64,000 nucleotides of DNA from Microbulbifer pacificus (lineage in GTDB: Bacteria > Pseudomonadota > Gammaproteobacteria > Pseudomonadales > Cellvibrionaceae). Both the position numbers and the translations under genes were made by a program. The stretch is taken from positions 906,501-970,500 of the forward strand of contig NZ_PREV01000026.1 in assembly GCF_002959965.1 (NCBI RefSeq), in the 5' to 3' direction. The notes beneath the pieces were generated by a model. It did no database searches, was not told where the DNA came from, and was given only the letters and a program-made list of their open reading frames with translations. This document shows, piece by piece, positions 17,674 to 27,068 of this stretch (the stretch's first letter is position 1; each line of letters opens with the position of its first letter).

Positions 17674-19707
17674 TCAATACGCAAACACGGCGCCGGTGTC
17701 AGTGCCATCGTTACTATCCCAGTCGCCACCGAGACCGGTAGCGCCCCCGTCTTCACCTGCACTCCCCACAAACAGAGTGCTGCCGCTGGCTGACAGAGCC
17801 ACCGAGGAACCAAAGATATCTTCCATCTCCGTATTCGGCGCCTTCACGTAGCGCGTTTCCTGCCACTGCTCCCGGAATTGATAGACATAGACGGCGCCAG
17901 CCGCAACGGCGCTGTCACTGCCGGGATCGCCATTCAGGCCTGTGGAGTCGCTACTCTCATAAGGGGAGCCCACGGCGAGGGTTGTGCCATCCCCCGACAT
18001 CGACAGGCTGTAGCCAAAGATATCGTCGGCATCAGGATTGGACGCGGTAAGTTGGGCCTGCTGACCCCAACCTGCGCCGTTGCGCCGGTAGACAAAGACA
18101 GCGCCGGCATTTGCCGCTGCGGCATCGTGGTAGAGCGCACTCGCCGCCAGCGTGTCGCCGTTGTCAGACAACACCAGGACACTGCCGAGCGCATCTGCAT
18201 CGCTGGCGGACCCAGTCAGGTTTGCCGCCTCTACATCCCAGCTGCTTCCGTTGTAGGTAAACACATAGATTCCGCCCGGCGCCAGATCGCGCACGGCACC
18301 GCTGGCCAGGGTGTTGCCGTCTGAAGACAGGGCAAGTGAATAACCGAGCCCCCGCGCAGCAGTCACATCATTGCCTTTGAGATAGTCGCGCTCCACCCAG
18401 CCGGAGCCATCGTTGGCGAACAAATAGATAGCCCCGGAGTCCAGGGTACTGTTATTGCCGGGATCACCATCGCTGTCCTCGCCGTTGGCACCAACAGCCA
18501 GCACGGCGCCATTTGCCGAGAGCGCAACGCTCACCCCGAATTGATCCCCCTCTCCCGTATTGGCCCCCTTTATATACGCTTGCTGTGTCCAGTCTCCGGC
18601 ATTTCTCCTGAATACATAAGCGGCGCCAGCATTGAAGCTGGCGTTGACGTTAATGGAGTCGTCACCATTGATACCCGTTGCACTGCTGTCCTCGTAGCGC
18701 GCCCCCACCGCCAGAGTGTTGCCGTCGGCAGACAGTGCCAGCGAACGAAATCCGAAGTAGTCGTTGTCGTCGGCCTCCAGCGGCACTATTTTTTTCTGGA
18801 ATTGCCAACCCTCTGTATTTTTATAAAAAACGTAAACAGCTCCCCGCCGGTTACTCTCTTCCGCGGCAATAGCCAGCGTCGTGCCATCAGCGGAGAGAGC
18901 AGACGAGATACCAAAGTGGTGACTCGGACCAGGAGCCTTGAAGTATCCGATCATTTCCGCCACCGCCACCTGATCCAGCGGAATTTCACCGGAGCGCCCA
19001 AGCTCGATACCCGCGCTGTCCAAAGCCACCAGCTGTAAGCGCGCGCTCTCCCACGAGGTCAGGTGTAGTGACATATCGAATTCCAACGACGTCGCACCGC
19101 CGGCGATTTCACCGAGCTCGGTATCCGTATATCCAGACACGCCGTCCGGATTGATCTGGATGCGATAGTGGTCTGGTTCCGAGTCCACAGCCCAGGCCAG
19201 ATGCAACCGTCTGGGGTGGGAGCCATCGCCACCGGCCTCGGCGCTGGCGGAAAGAAAATCGGTAACCGGGTGTACAGTAATGGTCAGTGTAGCGCTGGTG
19301 GCATCCCCATCCCGATCGGTAATCTGATAAGTAATCTGATCAGTGCCATTAAAATCGGCTTTCGGCGTATAACGAATTACGTCGTCTGTGAAATCCCCGG
19401 GTGTCCCACCGTCCTCTATTTCCGCCACACCGTGTTCCGGTGTCGTCACCAGGGTAAAACTTCCGGCACCGTCGTTACCGAAGTCGTCGTTGGATAGAAC
19501 CTCTGCGATGATCGACGTATCTTCTTTCACTCCCGCCGTATCATCGGTCGCGGTGGGGAAATCATCCGTGGAGCTGTTGCCACCGCCACCGCTACTTCCA
19601 CCGCCACCACTGCCACCGCAGGCAGCAACAGCCATCACCGCCAACAGCAGCGACACGATGCGAACCTTTCTAATCGTTGCTGAAAATTGATTTTTTACGC
19701 CGTCCAT
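17674..19707 (-). CDS. FG-GAP repeat lipoprotein with an Ig/cadherin-like domain
   Basis: 677 aa from ATG 19707. Lipoprotein signal with lipobox V-A-A-C30, then a Gly/Ser linker. Residues ~50-130 form a cadherin-like domain (D-D-T-A-G-V-K-E-D-T, then D-F-N-G-T-D-Q-I-T-Y). From ~240 to the end come about seven repeats of the form F-G-x-S-x-A-L-S-A-D-G-x-T-L-A-V-G-A, G-A-V-Y-V-F and D-W-x-Q-Q-A, an integrin-type beta-propeller, often calcium-binding through D-x-D loops. Likely a surface or periplasmic recognition protein. It lies 303 bp after the kinase gene and may be a target of the ECF factor. A G9 tract forms its ribosome-binding site. Confidence 0.87.
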   Translation of the reverse strand: MDGVKNQFSATIRKVRIVSLLLAVMAVAACGGSGGGGSSGGGGNSSTDDFPTATDDTAGVKEDTSIIAEVLSNDDFGNDGAGSFTLVTTPEHGVAEIEDGGTPGDFTDDVIRYTPKADFNGTDQITYQITDRDGDATSATLTITVHPVTDFLSASAEAGGDGSHPRRLHLAWAVDSEPDHYRIQINPDGVSGYTDTELGEIAGGATSLEFDMSLHLTSWESARLQLVALDSAGIELGRSGEIPLDQVAVAEMIGYFKAPGPSHHFGISSALSADGTTLAIAAEESNRRGAVYVFYKNTEGWQFQKKIVPLEADDNDYFGFRSLALSADGNTLAVGARYEDSSATGINGDDSINVNASFNAGAAYVFRRNAGDWTQQAYIKGANTGEGDQFGVSVALSANGAVLAVGANGEDSDGDPGNNSTLDSGAIYLFANDGSGWVERDYLKGNDVTAARGLGYSLALSSDGNTLASGAVRDLAPGGIYVFTYNGSSWDVEAANLTGSASDADALGSVLVLSDNGDTLAASALYHDAAAANAGAVFVYRRNGAGWGQQAQLTASNPDADDIFGYSLSMSGDGTTLAVGSPYESSDSTGLNGDPGSDSAVAAGAVYVYQFREQWQETRYVKAPNTEMEDIFGSSVALSASGSTLFVGSAGEDGGATGLGGDWDSNDGTDTGAVFAY

Positions 19708-20010
19708 TGTTCCCCCCCCCAAACCTGTTTAGATAATCATCAACACCTGAACCTGGCGGATCGAATCCGGATACCCGGCAGCCGCCACTACATGAGACTC
19801 GATGGGTGCCGCCGAAAATCTTGGGGACGCTCAATAAAAAGAGCTGTACGGCAGCACGATCGATTTCTGCTCGGCTGGCGATCTTCTGGCTTAAGAAATA
19901 CCCCACCGCTACCAGTACATTCGTATTTCGGGCACGAAAACTGACAGCAGCCTGGAAATAAAGTGGGATCGACAGGAAGGACACCGGCTGGCCAGCGCCA
20001 GCCGGGCGTA
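19708..20010. other. Gene-free stretch between kinase and FG-GAP lipoprotein
   Basis: No supported gene. Contains the G9 tract at 19712-19720 (C9 on the plus strand), four bases before the lipoprotein ATG, and presumably a promoter for that gene. I could not identify -35/-10 boxes with confidence. Confidence 0.5.
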
Positions 20011-22665
20011 TCAGGGAAAGGCGAGACAGCTTGCGGTATCTGAACCATCTGCAGCATCTGCACACTGGGCAATGGTGCTATCACGGCCAAAGGCAACCAT
20101 CGCCTGTGTCACGCCTTCAGGATTTTCCTGGCTTAGCCGCCGGGCCAGCACCAGTGATAACATCCACGGACGCATCCAGCGCCGCGATGCCTGCTCGGGG
20201 GCGTATCTTTCCCGCAGACTGCTCAAGATGCGAGCACTGCGTTCCAGCTCTCCATCGGACAGGTACAGCTCGGCGCGCGCCTGCTCGTAATCCAGCGGAA
20301 GCTCATTTGCAGACGCGGCTTCGCGCTGCCCACACTCGTTCAGCACTCCAGCTGCATGAGATTTACGCCCCATGCGCAGTAACACCGACGTCTCCATGCC
20401 GCAATTTGCCAACCACTGTGGCGAATCGCCGCGGTCGAGAGAGACAAGCATTTCGCGGCTCTGTGAAAGATCCGCAAGGGCGGCTTGGTATTCCCCCCGG
20501 GCCGCACGGGCGTAGGCCCGCCCGCGCAGACAGGACTCCGCGTGCAGATCATTGCGATTCAGAGCTGTATCAACGGCAATACTCTCATCGTAACGCCGAA
20601 GCGCTTCCTCAAAATTCCCATCCTGCAGCAACACTGCGGCGTGATTACAAATGGCGACGGCCTTCACCAGATGCGGCGCCCGATATATCCGTTTTGCAAC
20701 AGCCTCGGCGCGCTCGGCCAATTCGGTCGCCGCCCGGTTGAGCCCCATCTTGCGATAAGTGGGAACCGCGTCCGCCAGGGTATAGGCGTACCAGCCGTTG
20801 TCATCGCCATAGAGTTTGCGCGCCACCTCAAAACGCTTTTCGTGAACCGGCAACTGCTCTTCGGCACTGCGGCCCGCCAGGTAAATAACGGTAGAGAGGT
20901 GGTTCAGGGTATCCAGATGCAGGTGGGAAACCTCCAGGCCAGCGGCCGCAATATCCTGCAGAGACTGCCGGATCAAAACCTCAGCCTCTTCCACCTTGCC
21001 CGCCGCCATCAACGCGGAGCCGAGCGAACTTCTTGCTGCAATTTTTTCTTCCGCCGGCGCAGGCCACCGGCTCATGAGTGCCAGAGATTCCCGGTAGTGC
21101 TTGATGGCGCTGTCTATAGGCCCCCGGATCTTGAAGTAGCGACCGAGATTCCAGTGAATTCTCGACAGTTCGCGCGGCTCTCCCCCACCGGCATCTCGCA
21201 GCAGCTCCAGAGCCTCCCGCAGGTCTTTTGCGCCCTTATCCATCTGGTTCAGATCGAGGCGGGAGGATCCTGTCAGCAGTAAAATATCCGCCGCGGCCAC
21301 TGGATCCACGCCGGCGATTTCCTCGCGGGCCCGACGGGCCCCTTCAGTCAACAGCTCGTGTGCGTTCGGCACACGCCCCTCGGCGGGGTCGGTGGACACC
21401 ATAACAGTTTGCAGAAAATCCCGAACCAGTACTGCCCGACGAGCCTGGGACTGAGCGTTGTTCGCCTCTGACTTGGCCAGCCGGGCCTGCCACAATGTGC
21501 CAGTCACTCCCACGACGAGAGCCATCACCAGCGCAAAAGACATGGCCACCGCCGTCCGGTTGCGCTGAACAAATTTCTTCCACAGGTAAAACGGATTCGG
21601 CGGTTGCGCCAGTACCGGCTCCCCCTGTAGCCAGCGACGCAGTTCCTCGGCCAGGGCGTCGGCGGAGGCATAGCGACGGCACGGATCCAGATCCAGCGCC
21701 TTCTGTAGCACCTTGTCCAGGTCCTGCTTCAATGCCGGGTAGTGGCGCCGGTAACTGGCGCCGGCAGTCAGGGCACGGCCAGATGGAGCAGTCAGAGAAA
21801 CATGGGTATCCATATCTCGACTGTCGCGCGGCGGACTGCCACACAGCAACCGGTACAGCAGAGCGCCAAGACCGTAGACATCCATGGCCGTGGATATGCC
21901 GCTACCGGTAAATTGCTCCGGGGCCGCGTAACCGGGCGTCAGCGCTCGCCACAGCGTCCGGGTAATGTCTTCCCCGTCATCGGCAAAACGTCCAATGCCA
22001 AAATCCAGCAGGCGAACATGTCCGCCCTTTTCCACCAACACATTGGAGGGCTTGATATCCCTGTGGACCACCAGAGCGCGATGGGCATAGGCAACGGCAT
22101 CGCAGAGCTGCAGGAAAATTTTTACCACACTGCGGGTATCGAGCCTTTCGCAGTGACAGTCGATACGCTCGCCCTCTACCAGCTGCATAGCCAGCCAATA
22201 GGTGCCGTCGTCGCTAACACCAGAATCAATCAAAGAAGCGATATGAGGATGATTGAGCTTTGCCAGAATTGCCAATTCGCGCCGAAAGCGCTCGGCACCC
22301 AGATGGCACAAAGAGGCGAGGGTAAATATTTTGATCGCCGCTCGTTGCTCGACTCCCGGTGCAGAACGCTGCGCGCTGTAGACGACCGCGGACCCTCCGC
22401 TACCCAACTGTTTTGAGAGGCGCCAGCCTCCCAGCTCACGACCAGCGAGCGCATTGGACGTCTGGTGGCACGCGGTAAAAGCCGGGCGCTCGAGAAACGC
22501 GTCTGGTTGGCGGTGCGCCCGCAAAAGATCGCGGACTTTTTCCATCACTTCCGCAGGTGCGGAAAGCTGCTCCAACGCGGAGTCGCGCTCTGCTTCCGGT
22601 AATTCGAGCAACCGCTCAAAAATTTGATCGGCCGCCCGCCAGTGTTCGGTGTCACCGTTATTCAT
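20011..22665 (-). CDS. Membrane Ser/Thr protein kinase with TPR-like sensor domain
   Basis: 884 aa. Residues ~75-345 are a Hanks-type kinase: G-S-G-G-S-A-V-V-Y, Lys112 (A-A-I-K-I-F), catalytic H-R-D with Asp203 followed by I-K-P-S-N, D-F-G with Asp221, and A-P-E-Q-F. All key residues are present, so it should be active. A single transmembrane helix (~370-392) separates it from ~490 helical residues with TPR-like repeats, presumably periplasmic. It begins 7 bp after the ECF sigma gene, with GGGGGA as ribosome site. Comparable kinases (PknS of Xanthomonas, PknT of Vibrio) phosphorylate and activate their paired ECF factors; the same is inferred here. Confidence 0.92.
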   Translation of the reverse strand: MNNGDTEHWRAADQIFERLLELPEAERDSALEQLSAPAEVMEKVRDLLRAHRQPDAFLERPAFTACHQTSNALAGRELGGWRLSKQLGSGGSAVVYSAQRSAPGVEQRAAIKIFTLASLCHLGAERFRRELAILAKLNHPHIASLIDSGVSDDGTYWLAMQLVEGERIDCHCERLDTRSVVKIFLQLCDAVAYAHRALVVHRDIKPSNVLVEKGGHVRLLDFGIGRFADDGEDITRTLWRALTPGYAAPEQFTGSGISTAMDVYGLGALLYRLLCGSPPRDSRDMDTHVSLTAPSGRALTAGASYRRHYPALKQDLDKVLQKALDLDPCRRYASADALAEELRRWLQGEPVLAQPPNPFYLWKKFVQRNRTAVAMSFALVMALVVGVTGTLWQARLAKSEANNAQSQARRAVLVRDFLQTVMVSTDPAEGRVPNAHELLTEGARRAREEIAGVDPVAAADILLLTGSSRLDLNQMDKGAKDLREALELLRDAGGGEPRELSRIHWNLGRYFKIRGPIDSAIKHYRESLALMSRWPAPAEEKIAARSSLGSALMAAGKVEEAEVLIRQSLQDIAAAGLEVSHLHLDTLNHLSTVIYLAGRSAEEQLPVHEKRFEVARKLYGDDNGWYAYTLADAVPTYRKMGLNRAATELAERAEAVAKRIYRAPHLVKAVAICNHAAVLLQDGNFEEALRRYDESIAVDTALNRNDLHAESCLRGRAYARAARGEYQAALADLSQSREMLVSLDRGDSPQWLANCGMETSVLLRMGRKSHAAGVLNECGQREAASANELPLDYEQARAELYLSDGELERSARILSSLRERYAPEQASRRWMRPWMLSLVLARRLSQENPEGVTQAMVAFGRDSTIAQCADAADGSDTASCLAFP

Positions 22666-22672
22666 ATTCCCC

Positions 22673-23215
22673 CTACGTCATCTGCACCTGCAGAAAGGCT
22701 CTTGCCCTTTCCCACTCGCGGTGCACCGTACGTTCAGCACACCCCAGCAATTCGGCAATTTCGGAGATTTGCAGGCCGGCAAAGTAGCGCAGCTCGACCA
22801 CCAGGCGCCGCTGTGTACTGAGCTTGTCCAGATCATCCAGACTTTGATGCAGCGCGACAATCTGCTCTGAATAGCGCCGGTCTTCCAGTATTTCCAGAAA
22901 ATGCGCGTCGACCTTCATTTCACAACCCCGCTTGCCAGCCATCCCTTTTCGCGCGTGATCCACCAGTATCCAGCGCATCGCCTGCGCCGCAGTGGCAAAG
23001 AAATGTTTGCGATCCGTTACAGAGGGAATTGCGCCGGAGCTCAGGCGTAAATACAGTTCATGCACCAGCACCGTGGGTGTGAAAGTATGGTCATCAGCTG
23101 CCAGCCGCGCGGCCGCCAGTCGACGCAACTTGGGATAGAGAGCGGTAAAGACCATCCCTAACTGCTCCGGTCTGCCGGCGCGGGCCTGAGCCAACAATTG
23201 GGTAATTTCGTCCAC
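22673..23215 (-). CDS. ECF sigma factor, Ser/Thr-kinase-associated type
   Basis: 180 aa. Region 2 reads F-T-P-T-V-L-V-H-E-L-Y-L-R-L, and M-R-W-I-L-V-D-H-A-R follows; region 4 holds the helix-turn-helix (L-Q-I-S-E-I-A-E-L-L-G-C-A-E-R-T-V-H-R-E-W). This matches the TIGR02999-like ECF group found beside kinases rather than anti-sigma factors. GTG at 23215 was chosen for its ribosome site (AGAGG, spacing ~8); the frame extends to 23320 but the added residues are not family-like. No anti-sigma gene is adjacent. Predicted to need phosphorylation by the next gene. Confidence 0.9.
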   Translation of the reverse strand: MDEITQLLAQARAGRPEQLGMVFTALYPKLRRLAAARLAADDHTFTPTVLVHELYLRLSSGAIPSVTDRKHFFATAAQAMRWILVDHARKGMAGKRGCEMKVDAHFLEILEDRRYSEQIVALHQSLDDLDKLSTQRRLVVELRYFAGLQISEIAELLGCAERTVHREWERARAFLQVQMT

Positions 23216-23925
23216 TTTGCTGCCTCTGAAGTCGCTGCGAATCCATGAAAAGCGCGAGACGAGTACAACGGCCTCCTCAATTTGACCGGCAGCATGGAAT
23301 ATTATTTTAGTAGTTTGCAATATCCGGTAGATCCGAATTATTGCAACGGGAACTACCGCTGTTTATATCACGCCAGTTAGGGGAATTGCGCAAGGAGGGC
23401 CATCAGGAATCGGCTACTTTCAGCCCGCATGTGCGCGCCATCAAATCAGAGCCGTGAACCAATCGGAAATTCGTGCATATCTGATATGCCGATGCATTTT
23501 TCCCAACCTTACGGCTTCGATCCCCGGCCACGGCTATCACATAGAACGGGTGCGGATGAGGGGAAAACCATCCCGGAGAGCGTGCAAACTGCTGTTCCAC
23601 GCGCGTACACCGGATATCACCCCAGCGTGTTGCAAATGATGTACATCAATAAAAACACCAGCGACTCTTTCCACAGCAGTGCCTTTCAGACGAAACTAAC
23701 CCTGTTTTGCACGAGCGGCTTCTGTCCATCTACCTGACGGTACGCACAATTCCCGGGCACCGCCCCCCTTATACGGAGTGGATGACCAAGTGTCAGCAAT
23801 AGCCTGTGGAAACCGACATACAGAGTTGTAGGGATCAGGCTTATGGCGAGTATTTGCAAACAGCTTTTTATGGAAATCGTGCAAAGATTGGCTGATACCG
23901 TGACGACATACAGTGAATAGAAACA
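23216..23925. other. 710-bp gene-free region between ECF operon and ABC exporter
   Basis: Only short, low-quality frames occur, such as one of 102 codons at 23429-23737 with no recognisable domain and atypical composition. It should hold the promoter of the ECF-kinase operon (leftward) and that of the exporter (rightward). No clear hairpin, repeat or RNA gene was recognised. Base composition is less GC-rich than the neighbours. Confidence 0.4.
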
Positions 23926-24525
23926 TTGACGAAGCTAACCCTTGAAAGCGTCTCCGTTGGCAACCTGGAAAATATCGACCTGCAGATAGCTCCGGGAGAA
24001 ATTGTCTGTCTTTCCGGTCCTTCCGGCGCCGGCAAGAGCCGCCTGCTCAGGGCCGTCGCCGATCTGGAACCCCACGGTGGTTCGGTGTCTCTGGATTCAA
24101 CGGAGCAGGCTTCCGTGCCCGCCCACCGCTGGCGACGCCAGGTGATGATGGTGCCGGCAGAGAGCGCCTGGTGGTTCGATAGTGTCGGTGAGCACCTGTC
24201 CAAACCCGCACCGGAAATGTTGCATGCACTGGGCCTTGCCGACAGGGCCGGCGAATGGCCCGTATCCCGCCTGTCCTCTGGAGAAAAGCAACGCCTGGCC
24301 TTGTTGCGGGCGCTGATTTGCGAGCCCAGGGTCCTTCTCTTGGATGAGCCCACCGCCAACCTGGACGAGAGAACCACCCGGCAGGTGGAACACTGGCTGC
24401 AGTCCGTGGTCCGCGAGCGCCGCTGCCCCGTACTCTGGGTAGCGCACAGCGAAGAGCAGATTCGGCGTGTGGCGAAGCGGCATTTTCGCATTGAAGGCCC
24501 GCGCCTGCTGGAGGTACCGGTGTGA
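23926..24525 (+). CDS. fetA: ABC transporter ATP-binding protein (FetA/YbbL-like)
   Basis: 199-aa compact ATPase: Walker A G-P-S-G-A-G-K-S, signature L-S-S-G-E-K-Q-R-L, Walker B V-L-L-L-D-E-P-T-A-N-L-D. The partner permease is of the UPF0014/FetB family, which sets the identity; in E. coli FetAB exports iron and protects against oxidative stress. Start is a TTG at 23926, the only candidate before an in-frame stop 10 bp upstream. Overlaps the permease by 4 bp. Confidence 0.85.
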   Translation: MTKLTLESVSVGNLENIDLQIAPGEIVCLSGPSGAGKSRLLRAVADLEPHGGSVSLDSTEQASVPAHRWRRQVMMVPAESAWWFDSVGEHLSKPAPEMLHALGLADRAGEWPVSRLSSGEKQRLALLRALICEPRVLLLDEPTANLDERTTRQVEHWLQSVVRERRCPVLWVAHSEEQIRRVAKRHFRIEGPRLLEVPV

Positions 24526-25328
24526 ATATCATCGCCCTGTCCTGGTGGCAACTGGCCCTCGCCGCCACACTGGTACTGGCCCTGGCCACCTGCACTCATT
24601 TCGCGCGCCTTGGACTGGGCAGGGCGCTGCTGGTAGCCGCGGTACGCACCGCCATTCAACTGGCGCTGATCGGCCTGGTGCTGGAGGCGCTGTTCGCGGT
24701 GGATAGCTTTTTCTGGGTGGCGCTGATGGGCCTTGCGATGCTGCTGCTCGCCGGCCGGGAAGTGGCAGCGCGGCAGAAATATCGACTGCGCGGCGGCTGG
24801 AGTTTTGCCATAGGCACCCTGTCGATGTTTATCTCCGCCTTCAGCGTCACCATACTGACCCTGATGGCGGTGATCGGTCCCGAACCCTGGTACCAACCCC
24901 AATACGCCATCCCGCTTCTCGGAATGCTGCTTGGCAACACCATGACCGGCGTGGCTCTGGGGCTGGACCGCCTCACCGAAAGCGCACGGCGTTCCCGCGA
25001 TATCATCGAAAACCGGCTGATGCTCGGTGAGACCTGGGTCGATGCCTGTGGCGACTTTCGCCGCGACGCCATGCGCGCCGGCCTGATGCCGATTATTAAC
25101 GCCATGGCGGCCGCCGGAATCGTCTCGCTTCCGGGTATGATGACCGGCCAGATACTCGCGGGCACTGCACCGGCGCTGGCGGTGAAGTACCAGATCCTCA
25201 TTATGTTCACCATTGCCGCGGGCACTGGCTTTGGTACTTTTGCGGCAGTGAGCATCTGTGCACGCAGATTATTTGACGGACGCGAGCGATTGCGTCTGGA
25301 CCGACTGCACCGCGAGGGAAGCCACTAA
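24522..25328 (+). CDS. fetB: ABC permease, FetB/YbbM (UPF0014) family
   Basis: 268-aa inner-membrane protein with about seven helices. Family signatures: A-A-V-R-T-A-I-Q-L-A-L-I-G near helix 2, G-M-L-L-G-N-T-M-T-G-V-A-L-G-L-D-R, and L-P-G-M-M-T-G-Q-I-L-A-G. GTG start in a GTGA overlap with the ATPase. Predicted iron (or other metal) exporter subunit. Confidence 0.9.
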   Translation: MNIIALSWWQLALAATLVLALATCTHFARLGLGRALLVAAVRTAIQLALIGLVLEALFAVDSFFWVALMGLAMLLLAGREVAARQKYRLRGGWSFAIGTLSMFISAFSVTILTLMAVIGPEPWYQPQYAIPLLGMLLGNTMTGVALGLDRLTESARRSRDIIENRLMLGETWVDACGDFRRDAMRAGLMPIINAMAAAGIVSLPGMMTGQILAGTAPALAVKYQILIMFTIAAGTGFGTFAAVSICARRLFDGRERLRLDRLHREGSH

Positions 25329-25392
25329 ATCGGCAAAGAGAAAACCAGTAAAGCAATTAGAAAATAAAGAAGTAAAAAGGCAGAAAATAATA

Positions 25393-26967
25393 ATGAACGA
25401 TTGTTTGATCATCGGCGGCGGCCACAACGGCCTGGTGTGCGCCTGCTACCTGGCGAAGGCCGGCAAGAAAGTCACCATTCTGGAACGCCGCGAACTCGTC
25501 GGCGGTGCCGCGGTAACCGAAGAGTTTCACCCCGGGTTCCGCAACTCGGTGGCCAGTTACACCGTCAGCCTGTTGAACCCCAAAATCATTCAGGACCTGA
25601 ACCTGCACAAGCACGGCCTCAAGGTAAAGCTGCGCCCGCAAAACAATTTCTTCCCGCTGTCCGATGGCAACAGCCTGTCGTTCCATAAAAACCCGCGTGA
25701 CACCCTCGCGGAAATAGCGCGCTTCTCCGAGAAAGACGCCGCTGCCCTCCCCGCATTTTATGAAATGCTGGAAACCGTGGCGGATGTGCTGAGAGAAGAA
25801 CTGCTGCGCACGCCGCCCAATGTGGGCGGCGGTCTTGTGGACCTGATCCGCGCCGGCAGCTTCGGTCTGCGCGCCAGAAAACTCAGCATGGCCCAGCGCC
25901 GCGACACCCTAGACCTGTTCACCAAAAGTGCCACCGATGTGCTGGACGCCTGGTTTGAAAGCGACGCGGTCAAAGCCGCCTTCGCGTTCGACTCCATCGT
26001 CGGCAACTACGCCGCCCCGAGCACACCGGGCTCCGCTTACGTGCTGCTCCACCATGTATTCGGCGAGGTCAACGGTGAGAAAGGGGCCTGGGGTCATGCC
26101 ATCGGCGGTATGGGCGCCATCACCCAGGCCATGCTGAAGGAAGCCGGGCAACTGGGTGTAGAGGTCATCACCGGCGCCGACGTGGAAGAAGTCTTGATTG
26201 AAAACGGCTGGGCCAGGGGCGTGCGCCTCGCCAACGGCGACGTCCACCGGGCGCACAAAATCATCTCCAACGTTGGCCCGAAACTGCTGTTCGGCAAACT
26301 GATCGGCGAGCAACACCTGGACCCGGAATTCCAGCGCCGGGTGCGGGGTTTCAAGGTCGGCTCCGGCACCTTCCGCATGAACGTCGCCCTGAAGGAGCTG
26401 CCGGACTTTACCTGCCGCCCCGGCACGCACCTACAGCCGCACCACCAGTCGGGCATCGTTATCGGGCCCAGCATGCAGTACCTGGAACAGGCCTACCTGG
26501 ATGCCAAGCAGTTCGGCTGGTCGAAAAAACCCATTGTGGAAATCCTTATCCCTTCCACCGTGGACAACTCACTGGCACCGGAAGGCCAGCACGTCGCCAG
26601 CCTGTTCTGCCAGCAATTCGCCCCCGAACTTCCGGACGGTCGCAGCTGGGACGAAGAGCGCGAGCAGGCCGCCGATACCATCATCGACACCGTCACCGAA
26701 TACGCCCCCAACTTCCGCGAAGCCATCATCGCCCGCCAGATCCATTCACCACTGGATCTTGAGCGAAAATTCGGACTGGTGGGCGGAGATATTTTTCACG
26801 GTGCGCTGGGGCTGGATCAGCTCTGGAGCAACCGGCCGTTTATGGGGTTCAGCGATTACCGCACGCCGATTAACGGGCTGTATATATGCGGTTCAGGAAC
26901 ACACCCCGGTGGTGGGGTGACCGGGGTGCCCGGGCATAATGCAGCGCGGGAGATATTGAAGGACTGA
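25393..26967 (+). CDS. FAD-dependent oxidoreductase, CrtI / PYROXD2-like
   Basis: 524 aa. N-terminal Rossmann dinucleotide motif I-I-G-G-G-H-N-G-L-V-C-A-C-Y-L, then L-E-R-R-E-L-V-G-G-A-A-V-T-E-E; C-terminal FAD closure Y-I-C-G-S-G-T-H-P-G-G-G-V. This pattern belongs to the phytoene-desaturase-like COG1233 family, closest in feel to PYROXD2 rather than true carotenoid CrtI; no crtB or other carotenoid gene is nearby, so the substrate is unknown. ATG at 25393 starts exactly at the Rossmann fold; the 45-codon upstream extension runs into fetB and is rejected. Confidence 0.88.
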   Translation: MNDCLIIGGGHNGLVCACYLAKAGKKVTILERRELVGGAAVTEEFHPGFRNSVASYTVSLLNPKIIQDLNLHKHGLKVKLRPQNNFFPLSDGNSLSFHKNPRDTLAEIARFSEKDAAALPAFYEMLETVADVLREELLRTPPNVGGGLVDLIRAGSFGLRARKLSMAQRRDTLDLFTKSATDVLDAWFESDAVKAAFAFDSIVGNYAAPSTPGSAYVLLHHVFGEVNGEKGAWGHAIGGMGAITQAMLKEAGQLGVEVITGADVEEVLIENGWARGVRLANGDVHRAHKIISNVGPKLLFGKLIGEQHLDPEFQRRVRGFKVGSGTFRMNVALKELPDFTCRPGTHLQPHHQSGIVIGPSMQYLEQAYLDAKQFGWSKKPIVEILIPSTVDNSLAPEGQHVASLFCQQFAPELPDGRSWDEEREQAADTIIDTVTEYAPNFREAIIARQIHSPLDLERKFGLVGGDIFHGALGLDQLWSNRPFMGFSDYRTPINGLYICGSGTHPGGGVTGVPGHNAAREILKD

Positions 26968-27068
26968 GCAGAGCGCTGGATGTCGACCTGTCCTTTTTAG
27001 ATGCACGGACCTGCGCACAGTGAACGGGCTTGCAAATAAATCGACAGGTTGATCATCCAGGGACGGGG

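Noticed and set aside
15949..17793. 614-codon plus-strand frame opposite parC
   Set aside because: Shadow of a well-supported parC; composition reflects its codon bias.
23429..23737. 102-codon frame in the ECF-fetA gap
   Set aside because: No ribosome site, domain or coding-like composition.
25393..26967. Carotenoid phytoene desaturase (crtI)
   Set aside because: No crtB, crtE or crtY nearby and motifs look closer to PYROXD2-like proteins.
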